Below are positions 34,980-47,499 of a stretch of DNA of 64,000 bases, piece by piece. The notes under the pieces are model-generated. The model was not told the origin of the DNA. It ran no database searches and worked only from the letters and a program-made list of their open reading frames with translations. A program made the translations under genes and the position numbers. Origin of the DNA: Reticulitermes speratus (taxonomy: Eukaryota; Arthropoda; Insecta; Blattodea; Rhinotermitidae); the NCBI GenBank assembly GCA_021186555.1, contig JAJKFL010000005.1:40451135-40515134 (forward strand). The letters are read 5' to 3'. Every line of letters starts with the position of its first letter. Position 1 is the stretch's first letter.

Positions 34980-35667
34980 TGTTTACACTTAAAATGCCCC
35001 AAATGGAAGTTAAAAACGAGACGAAAAGTGCGAGCAATACGAGGCCGCACCATCCAACTGTCCACCTTAGTAAGATTAGACTACTCTTATATAATGTTCC
35101 TAACCACGACAGGTAACCCAAAAATATTTTACCAGGATATTTCGCAACTCTGTAAGACTTTGTTTACACGCCCCACTCCAACTTGTGGTTTCTCATTTAA
35201 ATATTTACGAAGGGCTTTCCTTATGCCCGTTTTCTCGATCACTGTCAGCTCGTAACAGGATGATGATCCACGCGCTGTGGAGTCATTTTTTTTATTGTAA
35301 CAGCCTTGCGCCTTACGTAATTATCCTACATTACATTATCCCTAATTCTCAGGTCTTCGTCAAAGTTGTTACCGTCGAAAGTTATTCAAGCTGGGTGAGG
35401 TCTTGTTTCGGCACTTGCTTAGAGAAGGGATTAGAAAACTTAGGTTTCGGAGCTATAAAGGGATGTTTTGCTGTGACATTTCGTAGAACCCTCTTATAAC
35501 ATTATACGACGGGATGGATGAAGATATAAACAGTTTTTTTTTGTTCTGCGGGGCAAACATTGCTTCGGCCAACCCAAATTTACAACCAGGGATCGAATTG
35601 TATTAAAACAGATTAAAACGTATTAAAACGCCAAGATACAGGCATCAAGTTCCAAAGAAACGTCGAC
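34980..35667. other. Unassigned sequence
   Basis: A 104-codon frame (35185-35499) has no recognisable domain. No repeat was identified before the minisatellite. Confidence 0.4.
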
Positions 35668-36474
35668 ACTTAGATACCAACCTACATAATACTTAGATAC
35701 CAACCTACATAACACTTAGATACCAACCTACATAACACTTAGATACCAACCTACATAACACTTAGATACTAATCTACATAACACTTAGATACCAACCTAC
35801 ATAACACTTAGATACCAACCTACATAACACTTAGATACCAACCTACATAACACTTAGATACCAACCTACATAACACTTAGATACCAACCTACATAACACT
35901 TAGATACCAACCTACATAACACTTAGATACCAACCTACATAACACTTAGATACCAACCTACATAACACTTAGATACCAACCTACATAACACTTAGATACC
36001 AACCTACATAACACTTAGATACCAACCTACATAACACTTAGATACCAACCTACATAACACTTAGATACCAACCTACATAACACTTAGATACCAACCTACA
36101 TAACACTTAGATACCAGCCTACATAACACTTAGATACCAACCTACATAACACTTAGATACCAACCTACATAACACTTAGATACCAACCTACATAACACTT
36201 AGATACCAACCTACATAACACTTAGATACCAACCTACATAACACTTAGATACCAACCTACATAACACGTAGATACCAACCCACATAACACTTAGATACCA
36301 ACCTACATACCACTTAGATACCAACCCACATAACACTTAGATACCAACCTACATACCACTTAGATACCAACCTACATAACACTTAGATACCAACCTACAT
36401 AACACTTAGATACCAACCTACATACCACTTAGATACCAACCTACATAACACTTAGATACCAACCTACATAACAC
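35668..36474. repeat. 23-bp minisatellite, about 35 copies
   Basis: The unit ACTTAGATACCAACCTACAT plus AAC repeats head to tail for about 807 bp. Most copies are identical. Variants (AACCCACAT, CATACCACTTAG, CACGTAGAT) cluster in the last 200 bp, where a two-unit pattern recurs. There is no spacer diversity, so it is not a CRISPR array. The flanks are ordinary AT-rich DNA. Confidence 0.98.
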
Positions 36475-38081
36475 CACATCCCAAAACACTACAATATAAA
36501 AATACAGCTCTGAGACCTAAATTCTCACACAAATAATTTTCTACACCCCTACATTACTTAGAGCCTTGTTGCACTATAACAGGTACCACAGCATCGACAT
36601 CCTCTAATATTATCCGCAATCCACAATTAAACCCCCAACCGACTACAGTATAAGGGCTTCCAAAGCAGAAAGGGCTCGGGAAAGGCGGGGTGGGGATACG
36701 GAGAGTTTCCACATAACCCAACGTAATCACAAATATTACCACTCTGTTTACAGTAGCCATGGAGATGCGATGGCGAGGGGCGAGGTCCTTTTCAGTAGGA
36801 AAAGAAAGAGAAGCTTGAAAAATGTGAAATGTGTAGGAACTTCTTGTAACTGAAAGCAAGTCTCACAAAATACACAAAATGTCAATGCCTTCATACTCAT
36901 ATAGAGCAGCGACGCGAAAGTCTGCTAATTAAAAAGTTTTCTGATCAAGAACTTTTTGCTACAGTATTACGTTTCAACCCTTTCCTCCATCTACTTACCA
37001 CTTTAAATATCCTCTTTCTTCATTCCCGAGTCTTTCGATGAATCCATAAAGCCTACCGCAGAAATAACAGAAGTAAAAGTGGGCGTGCAAAGACTCGCAC
37101 ACCAGCGGAAAGATCGTAGGCAGACTTCTTACCGAATTACTGAAATCGAGCCTGCCGGTCATTTAAAGTCATGGAGCAAAGAATGAACAATAGTTACTGA
37201 CCTGAAAGCATCAAGACACCCTCAGGCCAGTGCTCCGAGAAAATTTGAGAAAAGAATATGAAAATAAGAGAAAATAAATAAAACAGGAATACGCAGGAAG
37301 AATAAATAAAGAACGAAAAAAGAAATGGATAAATTAATTTTGACGATGAAATTTACACATACAAAAATCATATTTCTAGGCATAACACGAATAGTAACAA
37401 GAACACTTCATGTATATAAACGGACGGAACGTGACGCTTAACTTACTGATTATTGGCTTCTGACAATTAGCACTTCTGCTCTTATCTTCAAAAATATTAC
37501 AGGATGCTGATTTCCTCTTAATACGGGGCGGAGAAGCAGGAATGTCTAAGCGGTCAACCTCACGCTACGGTTATGTTCAACCGTAACAGCACACCACTGA
37601 CAAATGTTTTAGGGTGCTGATTTATACCACATGCTTACGCTCTCCGCCGACATGCGAACTCACATTCCGCCTTATGTAAAGCAGTAATGCAATTAACAAC
37701 GCTCGGAGACAGAAGTCGAAGTATGAACTAAATTATTATGCACCCACTCCACAGATCTGAATAAATTTTAGCAGGGCCTGGAGGTAAACTACAACAAACA
37801 GAATTCATATGTTTACCGATGAATTATGTGGATCTAAAATTTAAAGAAAAATGTTTTCAAGTAACAACAAAATCGCCTACTGCCTTCTGAGTTTCCCATA
37901 GCAATTTACACAAACTGTCATTACACGTGATCACGCCCGTAAATTGGTACATGTGTGGTACACAATGGCCTGTGAGAAAGCATAACTACATACGGTACAA
38001 ACCAACGAAACTTGCGCATAAACCGACTATGAACCACAACAATACTCAGTAAGTATATGTGGCGCGACACAGTATTTTGTC
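36475..38081. other. Unassigned AT-rich sequence
   Basis: A 101-codon minus-strand frame (36554-36859) shows no domain. No dispersed repeats were recognised. Confidence 0.4.
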
Positions 38082-38095
38082 AAGTTATTTTTAAC

Positions 38096-38320
38096 ATCTG
38101 CGTTCTTCTGGGATTTTACGCAACGTAATGGGTAGTTTGTTACCGACGTTTCGGGAAAACCTATCCGTCCCATCTTCTATAGTCAAGACTGATTGACCCT
38201 TGAAGATGGGTTCGATAGCTTGCCGCGAAACGTCAGTAACAAACTACTAATCTACGCTGCGTAAAATTCCAGAAGAAGGCAGATCCCATTTAATCCGCGG
38301 CGGAAGCCTGAAATCAGGCA
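38096..38320. mobile_element. CGCCGCG-family foldback with 14-bp target duplication
   Basis: The arms contain TCTGCGTTCTTCTGGGATTT, TAGTTTGTTACCGACGTTTC and their inverse (CGAAACGTCAGTAACAAACT, CCAGAAGAAGGCAGA). The right end continues into CCGCGGCGGAAGCCTGAAAT. AAGTTATTTTTAAC flanks both sides (38082-38095, 38321-38334). TTGAAGA (38200) and GAAAC (38227) flank the short hairpin. No protein is encoded. Confidence 0.82.
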
Positions 38321-38516
38321 AAGTTATTTTTAACCTACTAGCATATATGTGATGGCTGACACATTTCCTCTGGCTCAACTGACCCTAAATTTAGATAGAT
38401 GATAAAATAGTTCTCGGTTCAAAATAACAGTACAACATGCTTAAGCAAAATGTTTTAACTATCTACGGCATGTTAATCTTCACGTAGTTTAATTAACTCC
38501 GAGTACATAAAATCAA

Positions 38517-38753
38517 GCCGATCCCAGAGGCCGTGCGGTCTAAGGCGTGGGCCTTCGACCATTCGCTTGCTGGAATTGTGGGTTCGAATTCCGCCCGGTG
38601 TCTGTCTCTTGCGATTGTTGTGTGTTGCCAGGAAGAAGTCTCTGCCTCCAGAGAAGTCATACCGAATGTGTGGTGTGTCTCAGTGTGATCGCGAAGCCTC
38701 GAAAACAAGGAAAACCTGGCCCACTAGGGGCTGTCGAGCAATGAAAAAAAAAA
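38517..38753 (+). mobile_element. SINE-A copy, tRNA-derived
   Basis: Head GCCGATCCCAGAGGCCGTGC, B-box GGGTTCGAATTCC, body TGTTGTGTGTTGCCAGG, end GGGGCTGTCGAGCAATG and an A-rich tail. Confidence 0.88.
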
Positions 38754-38889
38754 TACAAAACCAGAATCGTGTGAAAATGAGTTGAATGAAAACATGTTGT
38801 ACGGTCTTCCTTGAACTATTCGTAGGTACTCAGCTTATCAAGAAATGTCCATCTTTTACTGAACTCGAAAAGTTCATCATCTTCTAAAA

Positions 38890-38990
38890 GCCCATCACTG
38901 AACCCTATTCTGAACCATTTTATATCCAGTTCGGATTTTCACATTCTTTCTTTAATGATATCCTCCTATCTGTGCCTAGGGAACAGGCCT
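38890..38990 (-). pseudogene. Possible RTE LINE fragment
   Basis: The minus strand has CTAGGCACAGATAGGAGGAT followed by ATCATTAAAG, similar to the DNA encoding RRWEDNIK in RTE elements. Too short for a firm call. Confidence 0.25.
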
Positions 38991-39249
38991 CTACCCTTTA
39001 CTTTTCAAATCCCGAACTGTCATAACTTTCTTGTTTCCCCAGTGCACACATCTACGCAAGTAACTTTAAGAATACAGAATGTGAAGTTACTCATTAGGCA
39101 GTTTTTACAATAACGTGCGTGTGTACACAGGCCTATATTTTGGAACCATTATCCTCCTATCACACATGCTAAAATTAAGTCTCAAATTTCAAAGTCAATT
39201 TTCAAACAATATACAGTAGGTGAAATCTGTAGTCAGCAGCTCAGAAAAC

Positions 39250-39430
39250 ATAGAGTCCAATGATAGGAAGATCTGTGAATAATGAAATGGAAAGGATGTG
39301 GCTGGAGACAGATACTATCTTGGCGTTTGCCTGGAGAGACTGAAGGAAACCACGGAAAACTCAGTCAGGATAGCACGTCTCCGGATTGACAGAAAAAAAC
39401 CGAGAGTTCTTGTATTTGAAGCAGGGATAT
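39250..39430 (+). repeat. Dispersed repeat E, copy 2
   Basis: GTGAATAATGAAATGGAAAG, CCTGGAGAGACTGAAGGAAA and GTATTTGAAGCAGGGATATG align with 27711-27910. It ends just before the 80-bp array. Confidence 0.5.
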
Positions 39431-39490
39431 GGGTTCCGTTGCAGCATCATTATACAACCCTCAGGACCAAATAATACTGTCTGCTGAAGG

Positions 39491-40175
39491 ATACTGTCAG
39501 ACAACAGGTAACACGGTTCCAAGACCGTGGACCAAGTCACAGGTTCTGTTTATCAACCCGTCTATCAGACAACACACAATATGGCTCTAGTACCAAGAAA
39601 CAAGTGCCAGGGTCTGTTCATCAACCAGTGTAACAGGGGGACTGTCAGACAACAAACAACATGGACCTAAGCCCAGGGACCAAGTGACAGGTTCGATTCA
39701 TCAACCAGTGTAACAGGGGGACTGTCAGACAACAAACAACATGGACCTAAGACCAGGGACCAAGTGACAGGTTCGATTCATCAACCAGTGTAACAGGGGG
39801 ACTGTCAGACAACAAACAACATGGACCTAAGACCAGGGACCAAGTGACAGGTTCGATTCATCAACCAGTGTAACAGGGGGACTGTCAGACAACAAACAAC
39901 ATGGACCTAAGACCAGGGACCAAGTGACAGGTTCGATTCATCAACCAGTGTAACAGGGGGACTGTCAGACAACAAGCAACTTAGTTCTAAGATCAGGGAC
40001 CAAGTGACAGGTTCCGTTCATCAACCAGTGTAACAGGGGGACTGTCACGTAACAAACAAAATGGTTTAAAGACCAGGGAACAAGCGACGGGGTCTGTTCA
40101 TCAACCAGTGTAACAGAGGAAAAGTCAGACAACAAGCAACTTCATTCTAAGATCAGGAAACAAGTGATAGGGTAA
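39491..40175. repeat. 80-bp tandem repeat, about 8.5 copies
   Basis: The unit runs from ACTGTCAGACAACAAACAAC through GACCAGGGACCAAGTGACAG to TCAACCAGTGTAACAGGGGG. Central copies (39641-39960) are near identical, while the first two and last two are diverged or indel-bearing. No frame stays open across copies with a protein-like sequence. Confidence 0.96.
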
Positions 40176-41870
40176 GTTCATCCCTGATGACTGATCAAGA
40201 CACAGACGTGATTATTTATCACAGTGTTTTGAGTTGTGACATCTCGTTCTCTTGTAGGTAAATACAGAAGTTCCTGAGGAACATGCTGTCGCCATCGCCG
40301 GACAAGATGTTCCTCCGAGAAGTTGATATCCAGAGACAAGAAAACGCGATGTCATAACTCTGAAGATCATAATTTGAAGATTCACTGCCGTGAAAACCTC
40401 CACACTCATACAGGTGTCACTCAATGTTCGTATAATATTTAAATGCAATGTGTTAATATCTGAACCCGACTGGAGCACTGGCAGATGCCGCTAAAACATT
40501 ATTACGGAGGGTATGAACCTGAGTAAGGGTATGGACTCAACCGCTTTGTGCATTATGATGTCACGTAAAGGCACATACGGTATTCGAAAATACCTACGAT
40601 ACAGGACAGCAAACCTCGAAATGCTACCGCTCTTTAAGAATTAAACAGCTGTCAAATATTATCTATCTACGTCTTAAATGTTCGTTTTATTTTTCTTTCT
40701 ACCTCATTTCTATATTTCTCCTTCAGCTTTGTATTTTTACTTACTCTTAACCGATTGAACTGATTCCGAAAAGCAGGGTGTTTCTGTGGGGTTGAATCTA
40801 GTCAACAACCACTGTCTTACTACAATTCGCAGCTTCATTAGCGTTCATTAAAGACGGCCACTGTACCAGCTTCTCCCAACCTTTCTTTAACACCAACTTT
40901 CATACTGGCCTTCTATTTATGACAATTTTCATACCTAGCATATTTCTGTAAGATTTCCTGAATAAATTCTTCATGCAATCCTCATCTTCCTTGCCTCCTG
41001 TCGCTCTCTCTATCTCTAAATATTTACTTGAATAAAATTAGTTTTTGCTCATTTAGTGACCAAACCACAAACTGTCATATGACGCAACACAATGCTCAGT
41101 CATCATAGATCTGACCTTCGGGACCCTTAAGAATATAAACCTTTCTAGCAATTTGTTTCCAAACAACTGCATGGTCCCGTTCTGCACTAAGGCGCAGTTT
41201 ATCTTGATTCCACATGAACAAGACTCCCGTAATATTTACTTGCAAGACAGCGCGGCGAGAAACTTAATTCTGAAAATAAGTTTAATCATAGGTGCCGCCC
41301 TATATTAAATCAATGTTTGCGGCCAGACTCTGAACACAGCTGTTTATCCTACAAACAGCTTGCTCAGGAAAGAAATTACCAACAGCCACGCTGGAATTCA
41401 GTTCAGGTGGCGTGCTCCGTGCACGTAGCGTGATAACACTGACGCTGCTCGGGCATTTCTGAAATAAAACTTTTCATCTGTGTAACTACTTGTGGGATGA
41501 GTTTGGATAAGGCTGCATTCTGCACACGAGACGCGTCCGTTGGGACATCTCAGAAAATGTGAACATTTCTACTAGTGGATATAATGAACACGAACTTCTG
41601 CAGAGCTCTCTGCACGTATCTGGTAGGTCCCAGGACCCTTTTCTATCCCAGTCCGACTATGGTAAGAGATTCTTCATGATTTTCCTTAGTCCTAACAGAA
41701 GAGAAAGTGGCGCGCAGCAAAGCAGTTCTTCAAACGTTGATACTGCTTGAGACCTTTGGCCCCCGAGGTAGAGGAGGAACAAGTTTAACCGAAATGTTGC
41801 CACCTTTCCACCAAACAATATGGGGTCACACCCACGACTACCGTTTACCTAATACTGGTAATCGCACGAA
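40176..41870. other. Unassigned sequence
   Basis: No gene or repeat family recognised. Frames here are short (at most about 88 codons) and without domains. Confidence 0.4.
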
Positions 41871-41993
41871 TTACGAAGGTTCATCCCCGTGCTTAAAGGA
41901 GTCCGTCTGAGCCAGCTGAATCCAGTACACATCCGAGCAGCGTAGTTCTTTAAAATTTATTTTAATATTTTCCTCCCATATAAGTCTGCACTT
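41871..41993 (-). pseudogene. RTE LINE tail fragment
   Basis: The minus strand reads CRLIWEENIKINFKELRCSD then VYWIQLAQTD, matching the block WEDNIK-x-x-x-K-E ... W-I-x-L-A-Q-D of RTE-like tails, related to 29050-29465. Only about 40 codons remain. Confidence 0.6.
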
Positions 41994-43680
41994 CAAAAAG
42001 AAATAAAAAACGCTTACCGGAAAAAGAAAAAAAACTTTGCTTTTTACTGCCATATAACTAAGGATGGTTTACCTGTGCTTTGAAATAGGCCACGATAAAT
42101 TAATTAAAAAATCCACCCGTATCTGAATTTCATAATTATCTTGAATTATCACTGGGTCGGAAAACACAGTAAAAATTATTACGGTGTCTTTATTACTCCA
42201 CGAATCACACAGCTTTCAGGTTCTATCTCAGAAATCTGAATACAGATCAGAGCCATTTTTGGCTTCATTAGATCACAGACATGACCTTTTAGTACATTAG
42301 TCATGAGTAGAACAGTATACCATCGAGTTCATATGGAAGACTTCATTCTCTGCCCACGACATTTGATCCTGTCTAGTCGTTATATGCAAAAAAGAAAAGG
42401 CAAACAATCAATAAGATTATGTAAGCACACAAATGCACCCCTCACCTTATTCAACTTATAAAGTGGGATGCCACATGGAACCTCCGCCATTTGTCTTCCT
42501 TTATGTTTGTAGTGCCTTCAAGTTCCAATTAGACTCCTGCAGACAACAGAATGAAGTACATACCATTCTGCTTTATACCTGAGCATAATTTCTACTCCAC
42601 CAAAAGCGGTCAATACAGAACGTCGCAAATTAATGAGCACTTCATATTCGGGAGGTCTCAGTTTAGAATCTGCTGCGAAGCAAGCTTATGTATAGGTAAC
42701 GCTCGAAATTAGTATTAGGTAGACGGTCGGCTTCAAACTTGACTGAGCTACCGGTTATCCCGACTGAAGATTTTTATAGTTTTCCTCAAGTATGATTAGG
42801 TGAATTTGAATAGACCAAAAACCATTCCATTCACACAGCTTATTAGTTAATGATTATAATAATGTGGTCACTGAATGCAATCTAAATAGTGTGGTTGACA
42901 ATGCTTTTTACATAAATCAAAGGATAATAAACAAAACAGGTAAGATATGGGGGTGAGATATCTTGACCAACATAATAATTATGATAAGCGAAGGAGTTAA
43001 TACAAATTTAGTTTTTGCGCGTATACATGTTTACACATACTGTAATAATAAATGCTTTGGTTTGCAGTGAAAAATTAAAATATATTCTAGTTTATCGTTA
43101 CGTTAAAATGTTCATAACAATACTGTATGACTAAAAGAGATCCATTTACTTTACGTGAATGCATTTTCATACTACAGTCACAAGCCAAACAAAAGAAAAG
43201 CAACACAAAGATACGACCAAATACATGCATTGCGTACATAACAGCGGGGAAAATAAAACTGTTCTAATTAGCAGCAGCCTTCTGGACCAGCAATATCCAT
43301 GTGAAGAAGAGAGACACAGTCCAAAATTACTCGATTCACACTCTGCCCAACAAAAAATATTCGTCGAATTGATAAATTTACAACAAACAGTTTTCATTGA
43401 TTCATGTAATTTCCTAGAAACAAAATTTCACGGTTATTTATTACAGCAAAACCCCCGCCACTTCCAGCAGTCGTGCTGAGAAACTGATAGTTTCTTAGGC
43501 GACTATTCGGGTTCTGTTACGTAAGTTATTTTATTTCTTCTTCTCCTCACTGCGGGAGGCACCTAACACCAGGAGAGCTGGGTAATGATGCTGACCTTTG
43601 TAAGGGCCTTAATCCTCTCTGCACAAAGTAGCATGCGTTTTTATTCCGCTAGCTGATGGCTTTTCTTTTTATAATAAGCA
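41994..43680. other. Unassigned AT-rich sequence
   Basis: A 106-codon frame at 43159-43479 shows no recognisable domain. No dispersed repeat was seen. Confidence 0.4.
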
Positions 43681-43681
43681 A

Positions 43682-43707
43682 GCTCTCTCTCTCTCTCTCT
43701 CTCTCTC
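43682..43707. repeat. (CT)n microsatellite
   Basis: About 13 CT units. Confidence 0.95.
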
Positions 43708-44171
43708 ACTTGATGAGGCACTATCGATCACCACAAGGCTGCCTGCTGCGAATTTACATGGAATGCAACACGAAAACCTTCGCATGACAACACTAATATG
43801 CCCGGCCAAAACAACACTCTCACAGGTGAATAGAGGAAAGCAAACAGTCACAAGATACATGCAAAACTTCCATTTTCAAGGTATGTTTTTGCAATTTCTA
43901 TGCCAGTACCTGGCTGCAATACGATACTAGGTCACTATTTACAACTTATATAATGTTACACTTATGTTGACAATCTGGTGTACCTACTTAGTTCCCCCTT
44001 CAGGTGAAGTTATTCATAAACTAAGTCCCCGTTTTGCTATCGCACACGTTCATTACTGTAGCTTTCGTGCTACTTTCCCACCCTTTATTCAGCACTCTTC
44101 AGTATCTTTTTCCCTGTGGAGAAACAGCCCAACTCGACCCCAGGCCACCACAATTTTGACGTTTCTAGAGC

Positions 44172-44366
44172 ACACACCCTCACACACAACACAAGGTAGG
44201 ACTACTCTGAATGAGCGACCAACTGGTCGGAAAGGTCGCTACTTACACAACACAAAACAAACACAAGAGAAGAACATCCATACCTTCAGCGGGATTCGAA
44301 GCCGCGATACCAGCAACCAAGGGGCCCCAGACATAAGCCTTAGACCGCACGGCCACCAGGATCTGC
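44172..44366 (-). mobile_element. SINE-A copy, diverged and 3'-truncated
   Basis: Minus-strand head GCAGATCCTGGTGGCCGTGC, B-box GGCTTCGAATCCC, body GTTTTGTGTTGTGTAAGTAG. The 3' A-rich tail end is missing. The 164-codon plus-strand frame across it is a shadow. Confidence 0.85.
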
Positions 44367-44379
44367 ACTCTGCCGGATT

Positions 44380-44380
44380 G

Positions 44381-44421
<41 letters not shown>

Positions 44422-44430
44422 CACACACAA
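44380..44430. repeat. (CT)n(CA)n microsatellite
   Basis: (CT)n at 44380-44400 passes directly into (CA)n. Confidence 0.95.
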
Positions 44431-46985
44431 GAGGCCCGTTATGACAGTCCCATTGTAAATCTACCAGTAATGGAATATTTTGTACAATTAAGACCCATTC
44501 AAATAGATCGCTAATAAATATGGTTCATACTCCTTTCATTACTTAACTAAAATTGTGTCTTGATGTTGCATACGATTTGGAAGCAAATTAGGCTACATGT
44601 GTCACCATTATTGTTCATTGTGTTTTTTAACCGATAATTTAATTTAAGGAAGGCGGTTTCAGAAGTGGTGAATTTGTATTTTACTATTATTGAATCGTTA
44701 AGTTCTGAAATATTCCTTTTAGAGCTTGGTTCTTACGAGGATTCCACTATAATATTGTGCATTGTATTACCTTCCCTCGACACATAACCTTCGCGTAAAA
44801 ATTATTATTTCTGCTTACTTGAACAAAAAGTGAGCCGGGCGTAGGTTAAATCAATGAAATTTTCTCCTTTATCAAATCCATCAATCAACTTGTTGTGTCG
44901 CCAAATATGTCGACAGCCACATGCCTTTTGTTAAGGTCTTGCGCCTTTACTGCTCTGTTTCTGAGGGTAGAACTAACATGTATTACTGTTAATATCTCCA
45001 TAAAGACGGAATCTCACGTTCAAAAGATTCTCTCTTCCCTATAGATCATACAAAGAGTTCCTTTTAAGTCGAATGCCTCTCACACTACACCACGTAACAG
45101 CACGCAGCTCCGATAAGAAAGAGAAAAGGGCGAGGGAAAGAAGTTGTGAACAAACTCACAAGTGTCAAGGAAGGGAAGTTTCATGTTTTACACTTTTCAA
45201 CAAACTGGTGTTATGTCTCTTATTATACATTTATTTCTACCCCCAAAAACATCCGCGCCTCACGTGCCTTAACTCTTACTTAGTCCGTGGTAACTTACAA
45301 AATAATGTAACGTAAACCACATGAACACAGGACTTTATTAGGGAAACAATAAGGCCTAAAGCTGATTAACGTTTGAAAGGCCAGTGGTTACTTTACGTAC
45401 CACAAGGTTCAACATTAATATTTTACGTTCTGCTTATATAAACACACTTTCTGTGCTTTTTATGATCTCAGAACAAAGAGCGCTAAACCGCATTAAGTTA
45501 CTGGATCATACAACAGAGATGGAGTGTTTACTGTGAGGTACGAGAGAAATTTATACATATAATTCAGGATATTTTTAGTCTTCAAATTGATAAGCACATG
45601 AGAATTGGACAATTCTTTAAAATGAGGATCGTAATAATTTTTATACCTCACCATCGTAAACCAGACACCAGAAGATTGGCTGAATATGTAGAATTATATT
45701 TTGTACAACAAGACACCATGGGGAGAAAAGTAAGCAGTAATTTAGCAAAAACGGAATTTACAGAACATGCGTCGTGAGGATTTTATTAAATGATACCAGC
45801 AACAACCTAACTAGGGCTTTCATTTTCACTCAAACGTTAATTAGTCTACCTTTACTAAGAAAACTCTTGTCTATATGTAACAGTTTTCCAGTGTTACACC
45901 ATTTACCGGTTCTCAGTCGCTTTTCGCCATATTTGCCGGTTTACTGGGTCTTCAGGCGTTAGATTTTGCTTCATCATTCGTTTCACTTCTCCTTCGTAAG
46001 TAGTTACAGTATTTTATATTAAGCGACAGAAATACCCACGAATAAACCTGTTTCGTGACATCTTCGTCACTTGCTAGGCCGACGTTTTTAACTTAACCAA
46101 CAGAGTTTCGGCGCATTAGGCAATGGTTTGTTTTTCAATAAACTGATATCGTCATGATAGCAATCATCGTCGTCTGTGATGTTCACGTCGAAGAGCGACG
46201 AACAAGCTGTTGTTAGGTTGGCACTTCGGAACATCTGTAGACATTCTGAGTCTGTAGATATTTGTCCGACGCTGATCTGGAGCTCACCGTGACCTCAGAA
46301 CTATATTTCACCCCATACCCGGCGTCCAGCTGTTCCAGGATAGTGGTTTTGAATAGAAGAATAGTGGCACGGAAACTCCTCCTAACATGTTATTGAATGT
46401 AATATCACCCTCGACTAAAATAAGAGGGAAGGCGGAGGGAAGGTTTCAGAAAGAATTACTATATCATTTTTAGATGTTTCATTTGGTTTTCAATTAATGT
46501 TGGTCCTCGAGGTAAAGGTAGAAGATTTATTTCAGCGAAGGGATGTTATAAAGGATGGGCGGGACGATATGGTTTGATGGCGTGTATGGGAATGAGGGTG
46601 AGTCTGGGGTAAATAGGGATGAGATGTAATAAAACAGACTGGTTCCATAGAGGTTAGTTTAGTGTATGCCGGTGGTGGAAAAGGTAGCTGGTTTGGCAGC
46701 CAAGTAATAGTATTAATTAAACCACGATACGTCTGAAACCACGTGCATAGACTACAGGGAATTTATGACGTCAGTACAGGGCGTCAGATAAAATTATTAG
46801 ATGTTTACATTTCTTCTTCGATCGAAGTAAATGCATTAAAATAAATCACATATAAAAGTATTACATAAACTTATAAAATCTGAAGTTTTCGGGGGTTTGG
46901 ATAGTCACGTGGTGTTTAGACTTTTTTGTGGTTTAACTCACGAAGCTGTGAGGAACTACCTCAACAGCGCCAATGATAAGACGGT
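44431..46985. other. Unassigned AT-rich sequence
   Basis: No gene, SINE, LINE or tandem repeat was recognised over about 2.5 kb. Confidence 0.45.
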
Positions 46986-47165
46986 TAATGAACGATGAAA
47001 TGGAAGTGGTTGTTAATGGCCTGATACATGCATTTACCCCTGCAATGCCTGTGGAAACTTAGGCAAACTACACATCCTGTCAGAATGTGCAGTATCACGG
47101 CCGGGATTTGAAGCCGGCACCTCCCAAATATGAGGTACCGCTATATCAGCCTGTCCAGTGTCTGG
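46986..47165 (-). mobile_element. tRNA-derived SINE-like element (family F)
   Basis: The minus strand reads GGCTGATATAGCGGTACCTC then GGCTTCAAATCCCGG, an A/B-box-like arrangement of about 60 nt. A body follows, ending GGGTAAATGCATGTATCAGG then CCATTAACAACC. It has a single occurrence here, so the family call is tentative. Confidence 0.5.
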
Positions 47166-47499
47166 ATTTTGACACCGTGTAGTCTGACAGGTGGGTACCA
47201 ACGTTCCAGCGACTTCAATACTGTGGATGGTGCATCCCAACAAACCACGAGTACGCTGTAATCTACGCTTACTCTGCGTGATTATGCTTGGCGTACATAA
47301 AAAGTTTATTCTCCCATTAAGTAAATGATCAACACACATAATAAATTAATGACCTTCGCGACGTATTATACACTCAACAGATGCGCATTTGCTTGTCACG
47401 TAATCTAATATTCCGTCCAAGATACGTGAACAGGATCACGCCTAGACTATAACCTAGATTTTAAGTTTGTTCTTTCCGTGCACTGTAATGATCAATGTA

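Noticed and set aside
35668..36474. Regular short repeats suggesting a CRISPR array
   Set aside because: Units are contiguous with no unique spacers and the setting is eukaryotic; it is a minisatellite.
35668..36474. Telomere-like TTAGG repeats
   Set aside because: The 23-bp unit contains TTAG but not tandem TTAGG.
43964..44458. 164-codon plus-strand frame as a gene
   Set aside because: It reads through a degraded SINE-A and a CT/CA microsatellite.
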